Assembly: GCF_032118995.1 (NCBI RefSeq)
Contig: NC_092665.1
Span: 6,629,501-6,693,500 of the forward strand
Length of the DNA: 64,000 nucleotides
Direction: 5' to 3'
Source: Asterias amurensis
Lineage: Eukaryota > Echinodermata > Asteroidea > Forcipulatida > Asteriidae
Shown: positions 44,972 through 57,469 of the stretch, in pieces
Layout of the letters: each line of letters starts with the position of its first letter
How positions within the stretch are numbered: the stretch's first letter is position 1
Translations under genes and position numbers: made by a program
The notes under the pieces: model-generated
What the model was told of the DNA's origin: nothing
Databases searched by the model: none
The model's input: only the letters and a program-made list of their open reading frames with translations

Positions 44972-45987
44972 TCAATCTATAAACTTCCGTACGAAAGAAA
45001 ACAACAGTAAAGCCAAAATGGAATTTGGTCCATTAGAGGGCGCCCCATTGTGGCAGTTTAACCCGGAAGCATATCTGACCACGTGGGCAATGTAGTGCTG
45101 TTCATGTACCCCGTGAAAAAGATTCGACATTGGTCCATTGGCGTAAATAGTGACGTCCTCTCCACCATGAGTCTCTGAATCAATTGGGACAAGCGCTGGA
45201 TGGTGAAAATCGGCAGCCTCTGCACAAACAAAATAATAAAACAATGTTTATCACAATAAAATGATTGTTTACACAAGTTAATGATTAACTTCATGAAATG
45301 GCAAAGGGGCACTTTCCCTTGGCAAAATCGTGTTTGCAAAAACTTCCCTGTAACTTTGCCAAGTTATATGTTTAACATTTAAAATATTTCAAAAAGTCTG
45401 CATATACTCGGATTTAATTTTACTGAGTGGTGTACCTGAGTGGTATAAACCAATACTCAAAGTAATCAATTGAAGCTTTACCTGTGTTGGTATCCGTCAG
45501 ATTCCGTCTCGAACCAGTACTTTTGAAGCTGTTTAACTCCTCAATTCCTCCAGGGCCGTTTGCATATGAGAGTGTTGTAAATGGCAAACCGTCATTCATC
45601 AGACCTTGACGTTTATGCAAAACCATTTTGTTGTAGTTAGAATTTAAATATGAATGGTTTGACGATGAATCACCATTCACTTATAGAAAACTGAGAAGCT
45701 TGCACAACTTGTTAACATTACTTACTGGTCAGAATTCAGTCTGAATTCGGGTAACTTAACGGAGTTTACTTTTTGTTTCAAAACATAATCAAGCTGCAGT
45801 CTACAAACAATTGGATTTATCGAGAAATATCGCCCTTTGAAAAAAGGGGAAGTAAATAAATTATAATAGTTAGAAACAGTCTCTCTTTAAATTCATTGTA
45901 TACTATTTTGCATACAAATGATATTTTGAAAGATAAAGCTTTTAATTGTTCAAAGACACTGGCACTATTGGTAATTGTCAAAGACAA

Positions 45988-47025
45988 TAAAATATCAAAC
46001 GTCGAAGTTGCGAGATAATAATGAAAGAAAAACACCCTTGTCACACGAAAGTTGTGTGCTTTTAGATGCTTGGTTTATATACATCAAACTCTAAGTCAGA
46101 GGTCTAGAAATCAAATTCGTGAAAAATTATTTCTTTCTCGAAAACTACGTTACTTCAGAGGGAGCCGTTTCTCACAATGTTTTACACTATCAACAGCTCT
46201 CCATTACTCGTTACCAAGTAAGGTTTTATGCTAATAATTATTTTGAGTAATTATCAATAACAATAACATAACATAACAATTAATATTTATAAGGCGCTAT
46301 TCCATCAAGATCATAGCGCACTAGAAAGAAATTAACTTGGAAAAAGGTGAGTCTTAAGGACTTTACGAAAAGCAGAAAGAGTATTAGATTCCCTAATGGC
46401 AGTTGGGAGATTGTTCCAAATCATGGGCCCAGCCACACTGAAAGCCTTCTGACCTAAAACTTTGTTTGCTCGGGGAACATTCAAGCGAGTGATGTCAATT
46501 GTGGACCGGAGAAATCGTGGAGGAGTGTAATGTTACAGTTAAGTGGTAATAATGAGGTGTAGTTTTGTTAAAGCATTAAAACGAGAAGAGCAATCTTAAA
46601 ATGGATTCGTTCTCTAATTGGTAGCCAATGAAGTTCCCTAAGTGATGGGGTAATAATATGTTCTCTCAAGGGTGTGGAACATATTAAACGACCTGCACTA
46701 TTTTGTAGTCTTTGAACTCTGTCCAATTCATATGACGTTGCACCAAATAAAAGGAGATTGCCATAGTCAATACGAGAGCGGACTAAAGCTCTGACAACAT
46801 GATGGAGAGTATCCTTATCCAGGTACCGTTTGATTCTCCTTAAGTTACGTAATTGAAAATTTGTTGATTGGCAGAGGCTGGAAACTTGCTTGCTCATTGT
46901 CATATTATGAGAATCAAATTTTATTTATAAGTTGCTGACAGAACCAGTAGGGTCAATCGATGTATCAGTTTTATTTTCATTGAGCTTAAGCTTGTTAGAA
47001 GTTATAGTGTCCACTGCCTTTAAAG
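45988..47025. mobile_element. TTAA MITE split by CR1-like LINE tail, block 2
   Basis: Same nested structure as 14487-15575. The LINE minus-strand frame 46903-46568 keeps the [10 protein letters not shown] and LRELHWLP motifs but has lost the first part. Confidence 0.72.
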
Positions 47026-47329
47026 TTATATTTGTGGATGAAACTTACCTCCTCTGCCGAGTATTGGACTACCACGATCAGCTGCTCCTCCTATAGATAG
47101 TACATGGCTATGGTCGGCAGTTACAATAAATAAAGTCTCCATTTCATTGGTCATTGACATCGCCTTGGCTGCAGCCTTATCCATTGCAATGGTATCATGC
47201 AGGGCGTGGTAGGCTAACCCGTCATGATGCGCATGGTCAATTCGGCCACCTTGGTGTATCAATTCAAGATAGTATGATTTATTTGTGTTTGAATTATTGA
47301 AATTTGATGAAAAATCTGGTAGTGTGTCT

Positions 47330-47655
47330 TGTTCGTGAAGAATGTTCACGCTGTCACCATCTTGGTCATGTTCCCTGTTTTCATAATAGTCATGAATGCT
47401 AACATTCATTGCGCAAACATGGCACCAGCCTCAGTTTGGTTACAATGGAGTATAAAGTCAAGATGGCCACACCGTGATAAAGGTTTATAATCACGCTGTC
47501 ACCATCTCGGTCATGTTCCCTGTTTCCATAACAGTAATGAATGCTAACATTCATTGCGCAAACATGGCACCAGACTATTATTTTGTCCAGCCTCAGTTTT
47601 GTTACAATGAGTTTGAATGGAGTAAAATCAAGATGGCCACACCGTGATAAAGCAA
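47330..47655. repeat. Intronic tandem duplication in alkaline phosphatase B
   Basis: A segment of about 145 bases (CACGCTGTCACCATC to CACACCGTGATAAAG) occurs twice in a row. Block 1 has it once (about 15905-16080). Confidence 0.75.
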
Positions 47656-48666
47656 CATCATAGACGGAGTTTTTGTCAACCAAGATTCGAAAACTAGGAA
47701 TACATAGATAACAAACGATAGCCCTAGTTTTTAAAAATGTTTGTTTACAACCAAATTACAAGTTTGCAGAAAAGTCTACTTTGGTGACAAAATCTAGTAG
47801 GTCGGTTGCATGTTTGCTATATTATTTGGCCGTCCATGCCAACCTGCGTGGTCTTGTTATCAACAATGAACATACATACAATCTGTGACTGGACAATGGC
47901 ATCAAAGAGACAATGTAAATACTCCATATAACGAGGTTTCAGATTGTCAATGATTTCCTAAGCCTCAAATATAAGAGGTAGGGCCTATAACGATAACCTC
48001 TTGTGAAACAGCAGCAATGACACAATAGGCTCCTGTAGTCTTGTCCAAGGTCTTTTACGCAAGCACCGGCTCGCTACTATGAATTCAAGAACTGCATAGC
48101 TACTATACTGCACGGTATATAACAGTACTTAATACCGTGGGGTCGAAGCATGGTTTTTCGAGGTTGTTGTACCTCATACAACGAGGCTGCAACTAGACTC
48201 GGTATCTTGTACTGTTATGTACCGTGCGGTATAGTATCTATGCAGTTCGTGAATTCAGAGCGGGTCGGTGCTAACGTATAGAGCCTTGGACAAGGCTAGG
48301 GCGCATGAAACCAATTAACCAACACTCTACAAAAACCAGAAACCTGTATGTTGTAATAATAACTTACCCTCAACCATAAGGAAGAACCCGTCTTTGTCCT
48401 TCTGAAGTATCTCAATGGCCTTTTTTACCATCTCAGACAATGAGGGCTCACCCCCTACGTCATTCATTCGGTTGCCTTCAAATTGCATATGACTGGGCTC
48501 AAACAAACCTAAAAGGTAAGCAAAGTTAATACAACTGTCAAATAAAAGTTTCTATATTAAATCGTCCTGGTTAGTTATAAAGTTCAAACTTATGCCTTTT
48601 CACTTGTTCTGTGTATATAAATAAATTAGATAGTCAAAAGTTTCTTCCGTGGTTGACAGCTCCCTA

Positions 48667-49540
48667 TTAGAGAGGTTCCGCAGAGTCACCGATACTCTTT
48701 ACGTGAACGGATACGTCATAATACGTCATCACTTTTTGAGGTCCATGGGGATGTGACGTATAACCGTTGTACACAAGTTAGAATAGTCGCTCAAAACGGA
48801 AACCTGTCGCCATACACTTAAAGGAACACGTTGCCTTGGATCGGTCGAGTTGGTCTTTGAAAAGCGTTTGTAACCGTTTTTTATAAAATGCATATGGGTA
48901 GAAAGATGTTGTAAAAGTAGAATACAATGATCCACACAAACATGCCTCGAAGTTGCGTGGTTTTCCTTTTATCTTGTCGACTAACACGGGGGGTCAAAAT
49001 TTTGACTCCCATAAATGGCCGACCATGTTAATTCGCACAGTAGAAGGAAAACCACGCAATTTCGAGGCAAACTTGTGTGGATCATATTCTACTTTTAAAA
49101 CATCTTTCCAATCATATGCATTTTATAAAAAACGGTTACAAACGCTTTTGTTTTGACCAACTCTTCCGATCCAAGGCAACGTGTTCCTTTAAGTAAGAAC
49201 GATTATATTTTGTTCATGTTTTTGGAGCGGATTGTTATTTTTTAATGCACCAGGTTTTCACCATGTCTTTTAGAGGTATCATACATGGATGTAATTGGAC
49301 ATTGTTCCACCATGCTTCAAAAAAATAACAATGGACTAAAAAGTTAAGCGACGTATCTCACTTTAGCCTGTGGAGTTTTTATGTACTGTACATTTGGTTA
49401 ATAGCGCCCTCTTGAGCCTCAAGTTGAGGGTATTCGTTAGAATTTTGCAAAACAAAACTACACAGCTCACTTGACGCGAACGCGTACGATTCGATATCTG
49501 TATGCGTATTCGTATCCGCGACTCTGCGAAACCTCTCTAA
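48667..49540. mobile_element. TA-flanked non-autonomous element, block 2
   Basis: Counterpart of 17155-17657 with the same TTAGAGAGGTT ends, interrupted by the TTAA MITE at 48822-49188. Confidence 0.7.
48822..49188. mobile_element. TTAA foldback MITE (AGGAACACGTTGCC ends), second insertion
   Basis: Same family as 5507-5888. The site CACTTAAGTAAG is empty in block 1 (near 17307), here flanked by TTAA on both sides. The insertion therefore postdates the block duplication. Confidence 0.88.
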
Positions 49541-50215
49541 TAAGACGGACACAGATTGTACGTAATATTGTGATATACAAAATAAAAAAATAAAAAAGTG
49601 CTAACAAAAGTTATGTAATGGGGTAAAACCGAATTAGGTTTGCTGGAATATAAAACTTAACTCTCATTATACGGCAATTATGGTAGCCTACGTCTATGTC
49701 ACCGCAGTTTGTAAATGACGACGTGTGGCATCTAACCTAAAGCCCGTGCCAATAAGTGACACAACCCCACATCATGTACGTACATGTACATTTAGCTCAG
49801 TATAGATGCGGCGCAAGGGTTGTAGGCAAAATCATGTTCCAAACGACATACCTTGGTTACATTGGCTGTGCCATACAGACGATAGATTGTACTTGTTCAA
49901 ATTGGTACATAAAGCAACAACTCACCTAAAAGATTGTCAGTTTCAAGTGGATTGACGTCTTTAAATTGTTCCAAATTCCACACGTACTTGCTGTTTGTCT
50001 TGTCTTTACCTGCTTGCCATTCGTCTTAAACAAAACATAATATTGTAATACATTTATTGAAATAAATCCTTTACTTGATTGTTATTAAGAGCTTCATGTG
50101 ACCGAAAGAAAACTAAATGCTGTGGAACTATAACTATCTTGAAAACATCTATAAAGTCAAGGTTTGATCAAGTGCAACTATTTCGATGAGAGATACTTCT
50201 ACAAGAAAACAAACT

Positions 50216-50517
50216 TTAAACAGAACAAAAAATTAAAAAAAAAATAAATAAAAAAATAAGACGAATAGATTCATTACCATTAAATAAGTTCATCTGGATT
50301 GCGGAAGTATATTAAATTAAAGATTCCTTTTTACAAATCCAAAATTATGTATGATGTTACTTACATATAATTTACAAAGGCTCCTAGCTTAGGAGTGAAA
50401 CGTAACTAATAGTACTAAATTATATGTAAAGTATACATCATACATAATTTTGGATTTGTAAAAACGAATCTTTTATTTCAGATTCATTACCACTTTATAT
50501 TCAAGTACATTCCTCCT
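50216..50517. mobile_element. AT-rich foldback insertion, block 2
   Basis: Absent from block 1 (junction near 18330). The core 50328-50466 is an inverted repeat, with TTTTTACAAATCCAAAATTA facing its complement. TSD not resolved. Confidence 0.6.
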
Positions 50518-50581
50518 ATCTTCTATAACTACGCACCATGCTGTCTCTATGGTAATGTCAGCGTCTTGTGGCTCATGGACA

Positions 50582-50858
50582 GTTATCGATTCACCATTAT
50601 CGACTTACCAATATTGATTTACCATGGTCGTTTCAACATTATCTTTTCCCATTATCGATTCTCCATTTCTGATACACAGTTATATTTTTACGACTATCGG
50701 TTCACCGTTATTGATTCACAAATATTATCGAATCACCATTCTCGATTCACCAACATCGAGTAGTCGTTATTGGTTTACAAATATCGACTCACCAATATCG
50801 ACTAATTATTATCGATCAAATTATTGATTCACCATTATCAATTCAGCATTTTTGATTT
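50582..50858. repeat. Degenerate minisatellite (TTATCGATTCACCA), block 2
   Basis: Same array as 18396-18682, continuing directly into phosphatase intron without the Harbinger element. Confidence 0.8.
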
Positions 50859-51197
50859 CAGTAGCTCGGTTTCTATGGAATCCGGATGGGATCAGAAGCT
50901 GTTAAAGCAAAATGGTGCAATAGTCATCAATAATTGGGTTTAAGTTTTATCAGGTATACAAACCAATGAGATTTCGTCCATCATTTCTAGATCCAGCTTT
51001 AGAAGAGTCTTTAGGATACTCTGGGTCGGCAGCTTCTCTCGGTAACATTTCCATCCTTCCCCCACCCATTATAACCTGGCATAGATTAATGAAGAATTAG
51101 TATAAAAATGACCGTACCATGAAGTTGGTGGTCGGCATGCAGCAATGACTAGCAGGAAGGGTATTCTAAGAATCTGCTTCTTAAATAGACGGACACC

Positions 51198-52761
51198 TAG
51201 CCTTGACTCAAGGCTGTTGGCGTAGTGTGCCCCGGCCCGGCGCGATTCGGCAGTCTGCACGCTGTGCATACACGAACAATGTACATGTATACAGTACATT
51301 GTATGTACAGTACATTGTACAGTGAGAACTGTATAGCGAAGTCGTGAGTACGGTCGTGTCTTTCTACTTTCAACCTCGCACACGTGGCTCAAACAACAGC
51401 CTTGATGGGTCTGTAACAGCTTTATCGGAATTCCGATAAAAGGGCGTGCATGATCTGGGCATGTCATTCTAAACATTGGCCAATCACAAGCGCGATTGAG
51501 AATGACGTATTACTGCTAGCAATCATGCCACGTCCATGTGTGTATGTTTGTGTGTGTAACGCTGTACGCTAGCTAGCTGTATGGACATGAGCGTGGTGTC
51601 ACTATGGTGTATAATGGGTCTGAATGCGCTGCCGGACGGTACTCGGGCTACCGATGTGAGCCGGACAAGCCTCGCTCGGTCGGTACGGTGTCAAAAAACT
51701 TCAAAGTGAGGAGGGGTTCCTTGGCCCCGTTGTCTTGTGTTTCATTATAACACGAGGACTAGCATCAGTACAATGTAGCTGGTAGATTTGTCCCTGAATG
51801 GGAAGCTGCTTTACTATAAGTGTAACGTTGTTGTAGTAGTATGGCAAGAGTTAGTTTATGAAATTGATCTTTACTTGTAGTTGTTGTTCAGCCACACGCC
51901 ATCTTCTACCGTCTGGTATGTTTTTGACCAACACATAATTTATTTTCGATCCCCAACTTTGATTTACTGCGAGAAACGTAACGCATAGTATGTGTAGACA
52001 AAATAAACAGCTGGGTTTCTTATCTAATCTGGTCTGAAATGGGGAAAACAGAATCTTATTAAATGTTAGTGCTTCAAGGGGATGGGGTATGCCCAACATA
52101 ATTCTAACCAAGTAGCCATTGCCGGAAACCCATGACACCTTGATACTTTTTGAACTTTTCTCAAACACACTTCACACACTGTATGGTCCCATTTTCTTCC
52201 TTCGTATTTTTAAATCCATGATTGGTGCATTAAACTTGGTTGTTTTATCTTGTTGAAAGCTTCTGCAGTTGTGCCACGATGTAGGCTACTGTTGCAAATT
52301 ATACACCATTGATTTACACAACTTTGTTTTAGGGTAGGGATTTCTTCCTCTCGCCCGCCGCCATTGCATTTTTTTGCACAGCAGCCACGGCTTGTTGTTT
52401 ACGTCGGAGCACGTGCGTGTGCTTGCAGAACGTTGTGATTGACATCGCAGCAAGAGTTTATAGGTCAACCAACAACCAATGAGAACGGGTTGTTAGTAAA
52501 TATTACCATAATGAGCTCCGCCCTAAATTTTGGCAGTTACAAAACCATCAAGGCGCTACTTAGAAAGTACTCATGATGTACCTTACGTGTACCATACAGA
52601 TGGTACATGTAATGTACATACATACAGTAGGTATGTGTGTGTACATACGCTGTACACGTATTATATGCACTGTGTTATGTATGGGGTGCGCTGGCGGAAC
52701 TCAGTGACGGGGACTGGGATTTTGCAGGTCGCGGCTGGCTGTAGCGCCTTGATCAAGGCTA
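51198..52761. mobile_element. TAGCCTTG element, 1564 bases, 9-bp TSD
   Basis: It starts TAGCCTTGACTCAAGGC and ends GCCTTGATCAAGGCTA, flanked by ACGGACACC (51189-51197, 52762-52770). Block 1 has a single, shortened GACACC at about 26017. Subterminal parts are rich in GTACATGTA-type palindromes. No transposase frame seen. Same family as 35674-36377 by its ends and TSD length. Confidence 0.82.
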
Positions 52762-54305
52762 ACGGACACCATGCATAAGGTGATACTGACAAGTTTGAAA
52801 TAATGGCTTTCGCCAACCTTTCATTATGTAGCACGCTTGAAAAATTCTATAAATTGATTAACTGTTCTATATCGTTCTAATTTAACATCTATTATGTTCT
52901 ATATCGAGTGCTTCCAGCTACCTGTTTCAGTGCCGGTCAGTTTGTGAGATACTTTGATTCAAAAACCATAACACCCATGACAGAGGGTGGCGAATAATCA
53001 AACGGTACATTCAGAATAGTGAACGCAAACACTGGTTTGTGTCAATGTTGCAGATTGTACCTGTGTATCCTGTCCGAGTGTTATGAGTTGCTGTGAGCGA
53101 TGTCAATGCAACCGATGTCAGTTTCCTTCTGCGGTATATCAGAGTCACACACCCAGTCTCGATGGGGCGAATGTGCGTAAAGTGCGGCAGGGGTAGCGTG
53201 TGTCACATGGGCAGTGCTGACGAATCCCGTTGCCTTGCCTTTAGAAAGCACACAAAGCAACGAAAACCTAATTTATTAGCTATATTATATTCGATCGATA
53301 CAATTTCAAGAACACAAGATTAAAATTATTACAAAACACTTGACAACAAATCAATGAAAGTAAATCATAATTATTATACACATATTGACTGGCAATGAGG
53401 TAATTGTACGTCTACCCCCGAGGGACTTTGAGTGACCAGAAGAGGGACCTATTTCCCGAGGCTGAAGGCCAAGGGAAATAGGCACCTCTTCTGGTCACTA
53501 ACATGCCCGAGGGGGGAATAGACGTACACTAGTACCGAATTGTGTCGGTCTTAAATGTGAAATAAGAACAACACGTGGAAAAGAAAGGATGTTTTGTAGT
53601 TGCTGTTCACGGTTCAAGTCAAGAGAGGGCGCTGTAACCGGGCACTATTTTCAAAGAGCTAGTTCCCGCAAAACACATGCGCCGATCACTAGACTAAGCT
53701 CATCCCACGAGACCGTGTTCAGCCAACCAGAATACAGAAAAGGCAAGAGGTGTGTTATAAAACATTATATGAATATGTTGACGTTCTTTTAAACTTACCA
53801 GACTTTTGAGCAGATATCATAACAGACTCCACATTAGCATTGAGACTAGATTTACAATCTCCTTTAATAGCAGAATCGTCTAGCCCTATCACTGCTGTCT
53901 TGGTTTTAACACCACTAAAATAAGCAGTAGCCGTACCAGCCGAGTCCGGTACTTGCCTATCGGTATTGTACGTCTAGAGGATGAAAGAGTGCAGGAAATA
54001 TTCTCAGACTAAATGCTCCGTATGTTTGACCACGTGGGGCGCACTCAATATAGTGGGTGCGTTCGTTTAGCTTCCCTGGGTCGACCCCGATCTGCCCGGT
54101 ACGTTCGAATAGCTTTGACGGGGCTCATCCGGGTCAGCCCCCATCCCCCCCCCCCATGCCCTGCTTGTGGAGTGGGTCACTTGGGGTGACCTGAGGTACA
54201 TGCCATCACCACGAGAGGGTGAGTGTGTTCGTTCGATTAGCTCTTGTCAGGGGTTCACCCGAGTGAGCACCACGGGGTCGACCCAGGGAAGCTTATCAGG
54301 CACAC

Positions 54306-54507
54306 TAGCCTTGCTAAAGGCAGTCGCGTTATTCGCTCCGAAAAGACGCCGCTGTAAGCCCACCCGTATACCCTGTGCGTGGTGCGTGCGATTAGACCGC
54401 ATGACCCACCCGTATACACACTGTCACATCGTACGACTACTGTGCACATAAGTCATCCGCACTCATACCACTAACCGCATGCGGAGGCCGTCAGGCCGAC
54501 AGCCTTG
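54306..54507. mobile_element. Solo TAGCCTTG terminal repeat at block 2/3 junction
   Basis: Nearly identical to 27636-27837 and placed identically against the next block's start. Confidence 0.8.
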
Positions 54508-55441
54508 TATGTCGGTATACTTTGTTTTGCTGTTACGGTTTTTCAGCATAATTGTATGAGGAGTTGTAATAAGATTTGTTTAAAAAAAATCTCCTCGAAA
54601 ACCTAATAGTTACGAAAGCCCTCCAGAAAAAACAACGATGTTTAAATCTGTGATAACGGCTTGATTCGTCATAATGGATTCACCAACGCCTCCCCTCCCA
54701 TCCCTACCCCCACCCCTCCCCGCGTAAATAGCGGATGGCGTATCAGCGTTACAAATCCTTAACGATTGAATGTGCATACAATCTAATTACATACACGTTT
54801 TGATGATTCCGTAATGATGGACTGTAAATTGTGATAACCAAATCAAAATATCTTGGCGTTTTTTTTTAGCACTATTCGAAATAGTTGATCCTCAATGTAC
54901 ACGTTCTTAATAAATTGTAGGCCTCTCATTGACATGCTTGGAGTATTTATCAAATTACTGGGCCCTCAACTTCTTCAATGCTATTTATTTATTCAACAAT
55001 CTTCTCCTGCATTTACAGATATTTGTTTGTTCATAACAATAAGTAAAACAATGAAAAAGGGGAGTGGTACGAGGTCTTAAGCGTTTGTCTAAAATCAACA
55101 GTATCTTAGGCCCCGTTCCCACTGGACCCCGCGTTAATTTGGCCGTAAACAAAAGACTAAGCCGAAGGCGGGCCGGGTCCTTTATCTACGACCACGACCC
55201 CGCCAGTTTGAAACGAATGTTCAAGACTATGACTTAGCACAATTTATTCTTACTAATATAGCAAAGCCATTTTTGGTTTACATGAATAGGCCCAAAACAA
55301 TTGGAATGGACTTGTAAGTTCAAACTTGTGTTAAATAAATCCTGATCAAAGTTTGTATAAATCTCTCATAATATGCATTTGCAACTTGTCTGTAATCTGA
55401 ATGTAGCTGGGGGCAAATGTGTGTAAACACCGTTTGTAATG

Positions 55442-55793
55442 TTGTCAAAGACCAGTGTTCACTCTTGCCGTATCTCAACTATGCATAAAATAACAAACCG
55501 GTGAAAATTAGAGCTCAATTGGTCGTCGAAGTTGCGAGATAATAATGAAAGAAAAAACACCCTTGTAACACGAAGTTGTGTGCTTTCAGATGCTTGATTT
55601 CGAGACCCTCAAAATCTAATTCTGAGGTCTCGAAACCAAATTCGTTGAAAACTACTTCTTTTTCGAAAACTACGTCTCTTCAGAGAAAGTCGTTTCTCAC
55701 AGTCTTTCATAACTGCCAACAGCTCCCCATTATTCGTTACCAAGTAAGGTTTTATGCTAATTTGAGTAATTAACCAATAGTGTACACTGCCTT
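55442..55793. mobile_element. TTAA MITE, block 3
   Basis: Fuller counterpart of 1540-1800. It ends CCAATAGTGTACACTGCCT followed by TTAA. Confidence 0.78.
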
Positions 55794-56131
55794 TAAGCAC
55801 ATGTTGACGATTTTGAGATTTTCAAAATATGAACGAGTCCTTTATGTCAAAGAAGTTGCCCAAGATGGGGACAGAATCTCCGGGGACAGATTTCCATGAG
55901 ACACCGGCCCAAGGCGGAATCCTGCCTTACGTGATTTTTAAAACAATCAAAATGACTTCAATCTCATCCAAAAGTTCATTTGATTGTTTTTGATTTTTGT
56001 GCTTTGTATTGATTGTTTTTGCTCCATTGAATATTCTTGTTTTCCAAAAGCATTTTTGCGTTTCGGTGGTAGTAGACCCTGAGAAAACAAAGAATACAAT
56101 TGAAAATCAGTTTAAAAATACCCTTTAAGGG

Positions 56132-56493
56132 CAAAGGCAGGACACATTAATAGGTAACTTTCAACCACTAGTGAGTCTTTCCACTTGGTGTATCTCAACA
56201 TATTCTTAAATTAACAAACCCGTGAACATTAATTTGAGCTCAATTGGTCGTCGAAATTGCGAGAGAATAATGAGAAAATCACCCCGTCGCACAAGTTGTG
56301 TGCTTTCAGATGCCTTCAGTTTGAGACCTTAACAACTCGAGAAAATACTTCTTTCTCAAAAACTATGTTTCTTCAGAGAGAGCCGTTTCTAACAATGTTT
56401 TATACTATTAACATCTCTCCATTGCTCATTACCAAGTAAGTCTTTATGCTAGCAATTCTGTTGAGTAATTACCTATGGTGTCCAGTGCCTTTA
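56132..56493. mobile_element. Diverged TTAA MITE, block 3
   Basis: Counterpart of 2046-2407. Confidence 0.7.
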
Positions 56494-56834
56494 ATGTTGC
56501 TCTGTTGGTGGCGCACTGTACTATAAATACATTGTCATTGCATTTCGATTTCGGAAAAAAAAACCACTGAGTTAGTGTAAGTAAACATATACTTCAAAAG
56601 AGTGGAAGCACGAAAGAGATCCATCTGAACAGTATATATATTGCGTACACAGTTCTTTCTTTGATAATAAACTTGCACTTTAACTCACAATCATCAGGGA
56701 AATACATCAATTGAGCGGAAATAGAAGGAAAACGGCCAGGAACTTCAGGAAGCAATCACACAGTGCAACCCAGTAGGGCGGATATACATGTAAAAACACC
56801 ATACCATTAAAGCATGTACAAATTGATCTCCATT

Positions 56835-57290
56835 GGTAACATACAGCCTCATCCAAACCAGTGATAGAGTAAGTCACTGCTTTCAATCAGTGACTTTACC
56901 ACATACACAATGTAGTGTAGAGTTTTACACCATTAGTATCCATTCAATATACAGTATCATTCAAACCAATGATAGAGTAAGTCACTGTCATAAATCAGTG
57001 ACTTTAACACGGTATTGACGCACAATTGTAACATACAGCCTCATCCAAACCAATGATAGAGTAAGTCACTGCTTTCAATCAGTGACTTTACCACATACAC
57101 AATGTAGTGTAAAGTTTTACACCATCGGTATCCATTCAACATACAGTATCATTCAAACCAATGGTAGAGTAAGTCACTGTCATAAATCAGTGACTTTAAC
57201 ACGGTATTGATCCACAATTGTAACATACAGCCTCGTCCAAACCAATGGTAGAGTAAGTCACTGCATTCAATCAGTGACTTTAACACGTAT
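56835..57290. repeat. Palindromic tandem repeats upstream of C1q-C (5 units)
   Basis: Five AAGTCACTG...CAGTGACTTT units, as in block 1. Confidence 0.85.
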
Positions 57291-57365
57291 CTATGATTGG
57301 CTGCTCATCGATTGTCAATCAAACATCGAAGTAGACTGATGGGCACTTCAATGAAAATACAACAG

Positions 57366-57469
57366 TATTTAAACGCGCTGCACCAGCAGCAGTGTTCATA
57401 ACAACTTTGCATCTTCTCGGAAAAGAGAAACTGAGAAAGTTTGGACTACAAGAACACAACATCATCAAG
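57366..57469 (+). promoter_or_regulatory. C1q-C core promoter and 5' UTR exon
   Basis: TATTTAAA at 57366-57373; the exon ends CATCAAG at 57469 before GTAAGTG. The intron to 62975 is 5506 bases, lengthened by the 2.0 kb transposon. Confidence 0.7.

Larger units (their letters stand above)
44972..53973 (-). pseudogene. Alkaline phosphatase B, eight 3' exons with one frameshift
   Basis: Paralogue of the 13482-27236 gene. Exons on the minus strand are 53973-53799, 53238-53061, 51075-50964, 50024-49926, 48508-48368, 47249-47049, 45604-45482 and 45219-44972. Exons 1 and 3-8 have exactly the same lengths as in copy A. Exon 2 is 178 rather than 176 bases: an extra TG near 53093 turns DIAQQLI into DIAHSNS followed by a stop. 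All catalytic motifs remain legible ([35 protein letters not shown]), so loss is recent or the insertion is an error. As in copy A, the N-terminal exons are not seen. Intron 3 lacks the Harbinger element but has its own insertions. Confidence 0.82.
27838..54507. repeat. Tandem block 2: C1q-B plus alkaline phosphatase B
   Basis: This second copy of the block has the same gene order and orientation. It has lost the 3519-3675 type inverted repeat and most of the right arm of the large foldback. A stretch of its own at 28198-28672 replaces about 1 kb that blocks 1 and 3 share. It has gained a LINE (38101-42533), two TAGCCTTG elements (35674-36377 and 51198-52761), a TTAA foldback (48822-49188) and an AT-rich insert (about 50216-50517). 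Confidence 0.9.
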
